A DNA stretch of 64,000 nucleotides from an uncultured Gammaproteobacteria bacterium (GTDB taxonomy: Bacteria > Pseudomonadota > Gammaproteobacteria > Pseudomonadales > Pseudohongiellaceae). The DNA lies in the NCBI GenBank assembly GCA_913060695.1, contig CAJXUA010000003.1:186001-250000 (forward strand). The letters are read 5' to 3'. This document shows, one piece after another, positions 60,602 to 64,000 of the stretch; position 1 is the first letter of the stretch, and every line of letters begins with the position of its first letter. Under the pieces are notes generated by a model. The model made no database searches, was not told where the DNA came from, and saw only the letters and a program-made list of their open reading frames with translations. The translations under genes were made by a program, and so were the position numbers.

Positions 60602-60818
60602 ATTGAAGAGCTATCGCTTCTTGCTCGATAAATTAGAGCGTGAGATGGAGTACGCGCAGGAGCCGCGCTTCCTGCAGTTCTGTGAATGCGAAACCAAGCG
60701 CTTGGACGACCTCATCGCGCTGAACAAACAGGTAATAGGCGACCTAGAGATACTCAGGGCAGACCTTGGAGAACAGGCCCGCCTAACTGCGCCTATAAAA
60801 AAACCGGAAGAAACATAG
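60564..60818 (+). CDS. Small coiled-coil protein, unknown function
   Basis: 84 residues, almost wholly helical with heptad-like spacing of Leu/Ile, and Cys40/Cys42 in FCECE near the middle. No domain recognised. It overlaps the MinD-like gene by 38 bases in another frame, suggesting coupled translation and a joint function. A second ATG three bases later is possible. A hairpin covers its stop codon. Confidence 0.65.
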   Translation: MMLKELIEAYKSRLKSYRFLLDKLEREMEYAQEPRFLQFCECETKRLDDLIALNKQVIGDLEILRADLGEQARLTAPIKKPEET

Positions 60819-60831
60819 TTTCTCCCGGTTT
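60801..60831. terminator. Hairpin at the end of the MinD-like operon
   Basis: AAACCGGAAGAAAC (60801-60814) pairs with 60818-60831 with one mismatch around a three-base loop; the stop codon of the small coiled-coil gene is in it. An A-tract upstream would make it an intrinsic terminator on the minus strand. On the plus strand it has no U-run. Confidence 0.55.
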
Positions 60832-61030
60832 AGAGGGTTTCCAAGCGAGCCATCTAAGGCTTGGCGAGGAGTTGAATCGATTATGCCCCTAGTAGCGCCA
60901 CTGTCTAGGAGTTGACGGCGACAATAGTTAAAAATGGAATACAAATCACAAAAATACCCAGTTAGAATGCCTGCGCCTGCCTCAATTGGGCGAGCATTTA
61001 CCACAACACCGCGCCACAGGATGTAAATCA

Positions 61031-61972
61031 GTGAGTCTGAGCTATTCTTTCTATCGTTTCCTCTGGGACCATAAATGGGTGCCGGAGCGTTTCTCTCGCA
61101 ACCTCTATAAGCGCCTTGCCAAGCTCGGCGACGCACCAGATGCCCCATTCGTGCGCGACTTCTTCGGGTTGCAGTATCACGGTAACTTGAATTGCAACAT
61201 CGACTTCAATATCTATTACTACGGTGCCTTCGAAAAGCCCCTGCTGTTTTTCCTGCGCGACACCATAAACCGGCTCGGCTCTAGCTCACCTTTATTTGTA
61301 GACATTGGCGCCAACGTTGGCCAACACAGCTTGTTTATGGCCGCGCATGGCAGCCAGGTACATAGCTTCGAGCCATTCGAACCCGTGCGTGCGCAACTGC
61401 AAAGGCAAATCGCCGCGAACAATCTGCAGACTATTACTGTGCATCCGCTCGGTCTCAGTAACGAGAATACCCGACTGCCCTTCTTCGCCCCCACTGGCAA
61501 TAATGTGGGTATTGGCTCCTTCGATGCCGGCACCACCAGCAAAGGCAATGTCAGCATCGGCGAATTGGAACTCATTAGAGGAGATGACTACTTTGCCTCC
61601 GCAGGCATCGAGCGCATCGACCTCATGAAGATCGATGTGGAGGGTTTCGAGAAACTGGCCTTAGAGGGCTTGCAGCAGAGCTTGCGCAGCACCCGCCCGG
61701 TTATCGTCTGCGAACTGACCTACGGCCAGTCGCTTTCGTTTCAGAATATCGACGACTTGCGCAAACACTTGCCCGAGAATTATAAACTTTTCACTTTCGA
61801 TAAGCGCAAAGCGGACGGGACTAAAGACCGTCGCCGCGACGGTCAGAGTCGCTATTCAGGCGAGTACAAGATCGTGCCACTGAGCGCATTGCAATCTCGT
61901 GGTCAAGACGATGTGGTCGCCTGTCCCGATGAGAAGTGTGCCCTACTCCCGCTGCAAAATATTAAAGCTTAG
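61031..61972 (+). CDS. FkbM-family methyltransferase
   Basis: About 313 residues. SAM-binding VDIGANVGQHS near residue 90 and the family motif LMKIDVEGFE near 200 mark an FkbM O-methyltransferase; such enzymes often modify polysaccharides or secondary metabolites. No sugar-biosynthesis genes are adjacent, so the substrate is unknown. GTG at 61031 chosen because AGGA lies nine bases upstream; an earlier TTG is unlikely. The 212-base gap before it shows no clear promoter. Its end overlaps the convergent phoD by 11 bases. Confidence 0.83.
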   Translation: MSLSYSFYRFLWDHKWVPERFSRNLYKRLAKLGDAPDAPFVRDFFGLQYHGNLNCNIDFNIYYYGAFEKPLLFFLRDTINRLGSSSPLFVDIGANVGQHSLFMAAHGSQVHSFEPFEPVRAQLQRQIAANNLQTITVHPLGLSNENTRLPFFAPTGNNVGIGSFDAGTTSKGNVSIGELELIRGDDYFASAGIERIDLMKIDVEGFEKLALEGLQQSLRSTRPVIVCELTYGQSLSFQNIDDLRKHLPENYKLFTFDKRKADGTKDRRRDGQSRYSGEYKIVPLSALQSRGQDDVVACPDEKCALLPLQNIKA

Positions 61973-63608
61973 CTATCGCATAGGTTTTAATACGATGCTC
62001 TCCTGCGTAGGTCTCCAGGGTGGCTCCAGAGCTCACCGTGAACTCGGTCTCGAGGATCGTGGACACGAACTGCCAAGTGGCGACAGTCTTTTCAATACTA
62101 ATGCTCAGTTCGACCCAGCCACGGCCATTCGCCTTCATATACTTTAGTTCCGGACTAGCGGCGAGCGTGGCCTCTTCCACCTGCTGTTCTGGAAGCGGCA
62201 GGAAGTTCTCAAAGCCGGGTGAAGTAACGCTCGGCGTGCCAAACTCCACCGCGACGGCTTGTCCTGCGGCATCGCTCAAGTCGAACGCCCATGAGCTATG
62301 GGAATCACCTGCTAGCACCACGGCATTGTTTGCATTGGCGCGGATAGAGTCGAAGAAGCGTTCGCGATTCGCTGGATAACCATCCCAGGCATCTAGATTC
62401 AGCGGAAAGCCCTGGCGCCCACGCGTTCGCAACATGCCATAGCGACCATTCACAATTCCTTCACGCTGTGCCGGGTCAAACACTTCATCGGCAAACTGCG
62501 GAGGGAATAATTTGCCCACTAACAACTGCTGTCCAATAAGCTGCCAGGTGATGCCCGATTCCTTAGATTTGCGTAGTTCATCGTCGAACCAACGCTCCTG
62601 CTTGCTCCCCATAATACTGCGCGCCGGCTTCGCTAGTTCGCTGCGTAGCGTATCGATTCCCATCTCATGACTGAGTTGCTCGTCGCGACCGACCAGTCGG
62701 GTATCGAGCATGATTAACGATGCGAGATCGCCGAAGTCGAAGCTGCGATAAATGATCCCCTCCGCCACCGAGCTACTCTCGCGAATCGGCAACCATTCAT
62801 AGAAAGCTTGAATCGCCGCTAAGCGTCGATCCGCAAAATCACCCTCTCCTTCGTTATGGTTCTGCGCGCCAGTCTGCCATGTGTTATTGGTGATTTCATG
62901 ATCATCCCAGACGCAGATAAACGGATGGGCCTGATGCACTAGTTGTAGATCCGCGTCGCTTCGGTATAGACCATAGCGCATCCGGTAGTCCTCTAAGGAT
63001 ACGATCTCGTGTTCGGGGCGCACTTCACGCCCTTTCCCTGCCATCAGCGGATTCGCATAGCCCCCTAAGCCATACTCGTAAATGTAATCACCAAGATGCA
63101 CCACCACGTCGTAGTCACGTTGCGCCACGGCACGATATACATTGAAATAGCCCTGTGGAAAATTGGAACAAGACAACACCGCCATTTGCAGCGATTCAAC
63201 GCCGGCCGTAGGCAAGGTTCGTGTGCGCCCAATCGTGCTAATTTCGCCTTGCGCAATGAACCGATAGAAGTAGTGCGCGCCAGCTTGCAGTCCAGTGGCA
63301 TCTATCTTCAGCGTGTAATCGCGCTCGGGGCCAGTGCCACTCTCTCCTTGGGCAACGATCTGCTCGAAGTTTTCATCGATGGCAACTTCCCATTGCACCG
63401 CAATGTCCTGCTCTAGTCCCGAGCCAGGCAATACCCGTGTCCATAAAATAACGCGATCCTGGAGGGGGTCGCCACTTGCCACGCCGTGGGTGAAATGCGC
63501 CTGTGCGGCGGCCTGAACCGGATAACCACGTAGGGCAAGCGCACCAAGTGTAAGGCTGGCGGTGGCTAGAAAGCGGCGACGCGTTAAAGAGTTGGAAGAT
63601 TCAGTCAT
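61962..63608 (-). CDS. phoD: PhoD-type alkaline phosphatase/phosphodiesterase, Tat-exported
   Basis: 548 residues. Twin-arginine signal TRRRFLATASLTLGALALRG at residues 9-28, so it is exported folded. Then the PhoD N-terminal domain (FTHGVASGDPLQDRVILWTR) and the metallophosphatase core with LSCSNFPQGYF, VHLGDYIYE, VWDDHEITNN and LAGDSHSSWAF. These residues bind Fe/Ca in characterised members. It releases phosphate from organic esters in the periplasm. GGAG lies seven bases before the ATG. No clear Pho box is seen upstream. Confidence 0.94.
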   Translation of the reverse strand: MTESSNSLTRRRFLATASLTLGALALRGYPVQAAAQAHFTHGVASGDPLQDRVILWTRVLPGSGLEQDIAVQWEVAIDENFEQIVAQGESGTGPERDYTLKIDATGLQAGAHYFYRFIAQGEISTIGRTRTLPTAGVESLQMAVLSCSNFPQGYFNVYRAVAQRDYDVVVHLGDYIYEYGLGGYANPLMAGKGREVRPEHEIVSLEDYRMRYGLYRSDADLQLVHQAHPFICVWDDHEITNNTWQTGAQNHNEGEGDFADRRLAAIQAFYEWLPIRESSSVAEGIIYRSFDFGDLASLIMLDTRLVGRDEQLSHEMGIDTLRSELAKPARSIMGSKQERWFDDELRKSKESGITWQLIGQQLLVGKLFPPQFADEVFDPAQREGIVNGRYGMLRTRGRQGFPLNLDAWDGYPANRERFFDSIRANANNAVVLAGDSHSSWAFDLSDAAGQAVAVEFGTPSVTSPGFENFLPLPEQQVEEATLAASPELKYMKANGRGWVELSISIEKTVATWQFVSTILETEFTVSSGATLETYAGEHRIKTYAIAKL

Positions 63609-63626
63609 GAGGGTACTCCGTGGGCC

Positions 63627-63655
63627 GACGAAATGGAGGTTTGAATAATTTCGTC
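63627..63655. other. 8-bp inverted repeat upstream of phoD
   Basis: GACGAAAT (63627-63634) and ATTTCGTC (63648-63655) are exact inverted copies 13 bases apart, 19 bases before the phoD start. It could be a terminator of the VOC gene or an operator. Confidence 0.45.
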
Positions 63656-63696
63656 AGCCTAAGCTAAGTTCATGACAACATGATGAACGGGGGCTT

Positions 63697-64000
63697 CTAA
63701 CCTAGATAGCCGTGCTGCGCCAATTGCACGCGTATCCCATCCGGGTCGTTGAAGTACAATTGATCCCCGCCGCTGGTCCGATTTGCTGGGTCCCTACTGA
63801 CACTTGCAGCGATGCCATGCTGCTCTAAACGGGCCGCCATAGTGTCGGCGTCGTAGTCATCGACTCCGATGCATAGATGATGCATAGAGCCAGGATTCTG
63901 AAATTGATAGAGGCCAAGAAAGCTCTCCGCCCCTAGCCCCATATTCAGCCCCCCATTAGCTGGCCTGCTGATGATCTGCATGCCCAATACGCGGGAATAG
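63697..64000 (-). CDS. VOC (glyoxalase-like) protein, 5' part cut by window end
   Basis: The frame is open to the window edge, reading YSRVLGMQII at the boundary, so the start is outside. About 100 residues are visible: a vicinal oxygen chelate fold with MHHLCIGVDDYDADTMAARLEQHG and the C-terminal YFNDPDGIRVQL motif. The histidine in MHHLC and a Glu/Gln near the end usually bind a metal. Substrate unknown; glyoxalase I, dioxygenase and resistance proteins share this fold. Confidence 0.8.
   Translation of the reverse strand, partial: YSRVLGMQIISRPANGGLNMGLGAESFLGLYQFQNPGSMHHLCIGVDDYDADTMAARLEQHGIAASVSRDPANRTSGGDQLYFNDPDGIRVQLAQHGYLG

Noticed and set aside
63672-63678. A half-site like a Pho box (TTGTCAT on the minus strand) upstream of phoD
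   Set aside because: The second half at the required spacing does not match; one half-site occurs by chance often.

Overview
The window is an almost gap-free stretch of a gammaproteobacterial chromosome, with about 57 protein genes and no rRNA, tRNA, CRISPR array, insertion sequence or phage gene that I can see. Gene content and order point to the Pseudomonadales/Cellvibrionales side of the class. The run sthA–nqrM–apbE–nqrFEDCBA–long-form gap–mfd–csiV–methylthioinosine phosphorylase, the run fimV–truA–trpF–accD–folC–dedD–cvpA–purF, and hpt/nagZ/lexA/topA all resemble Pseudomonas synteny as I remember it, but here the blocks are joined in a different order. No species can be named from the sequence alone.

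Layout. Positions 1-6016 hold the 3' part of mnmH, hpt, nagZ, lexA (with a perfect SOS box on its -10) and topA, with REP-like palindromes between lexA and topA. Positions 6275-11027 hold ilvE, an EAL-HDOD regulator coupled to a TatD-family hydrolase, and a grx-like/pyrD/DUF2835 operon. Positions 11258-22766 hold two MoxR-type modules that face each other: a six-gene MoxR–DUF58–DUF4381–BatA–BatB/C–BatD operon followed by yciH (+), and MoxR–DUF58–TgpA (-). Positions 22815-39358 are one long minus-strand biosynthetic block: aroC, leuC, leuD, asd, fimV, truA, trpF, trpB, trpA, accD, folC, dedD, cvpA, purF. leuB is missing from it. Positions 39487-42478 hold prmB, folE, a DUF4892/OmpA-like envelope protein and a DUF4389 membrane protein. 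Positions 42481-54098 are a redox block: gpsA, sthA, nqrM, apbE, nqrF-A and gap. Positions 54134-64000 hold mfd, csiV, methylthioinosine phosphorylase, an orphan MinD/FlhG-like ATPase with a small coiled-coil partner, an FkbM methyltransferase, a Tat-exported PhoD phosphatase, and the start-truncated end of a VOC protein.

How the genes work together. The Nqr complex (sodium-pumping NADH:quinone oxidoreductase) sits with its flavin transferase ApbE and its iron-sulfur maturation factor NqrM. Flanking enzymes make or spend NAD(P)H (SthA, GpsA, Gap). PyrD also feeds electrons to quinone. The two MoxR modules probably act at the cell envelope. FimV, CsiV, the OmpA-like protein and the SPOR protein add peptidoglycan- or pole-linked functions.

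Most notable observations: the convergent pair of MoxR modules; the orphan MinD-like ATPase with a long extra C-terminus and a coupled coiled-coil protein; a serine in place of the FMN-carrying threonine of NqrC; loss of leuB from the leu–asd junction; and repeated tail-to-tail gene packing in which stop codons on opposite strands overlap. Nothing here is clearly a new defence or mobile system. Most of the window is conserved housekeeping sequence.
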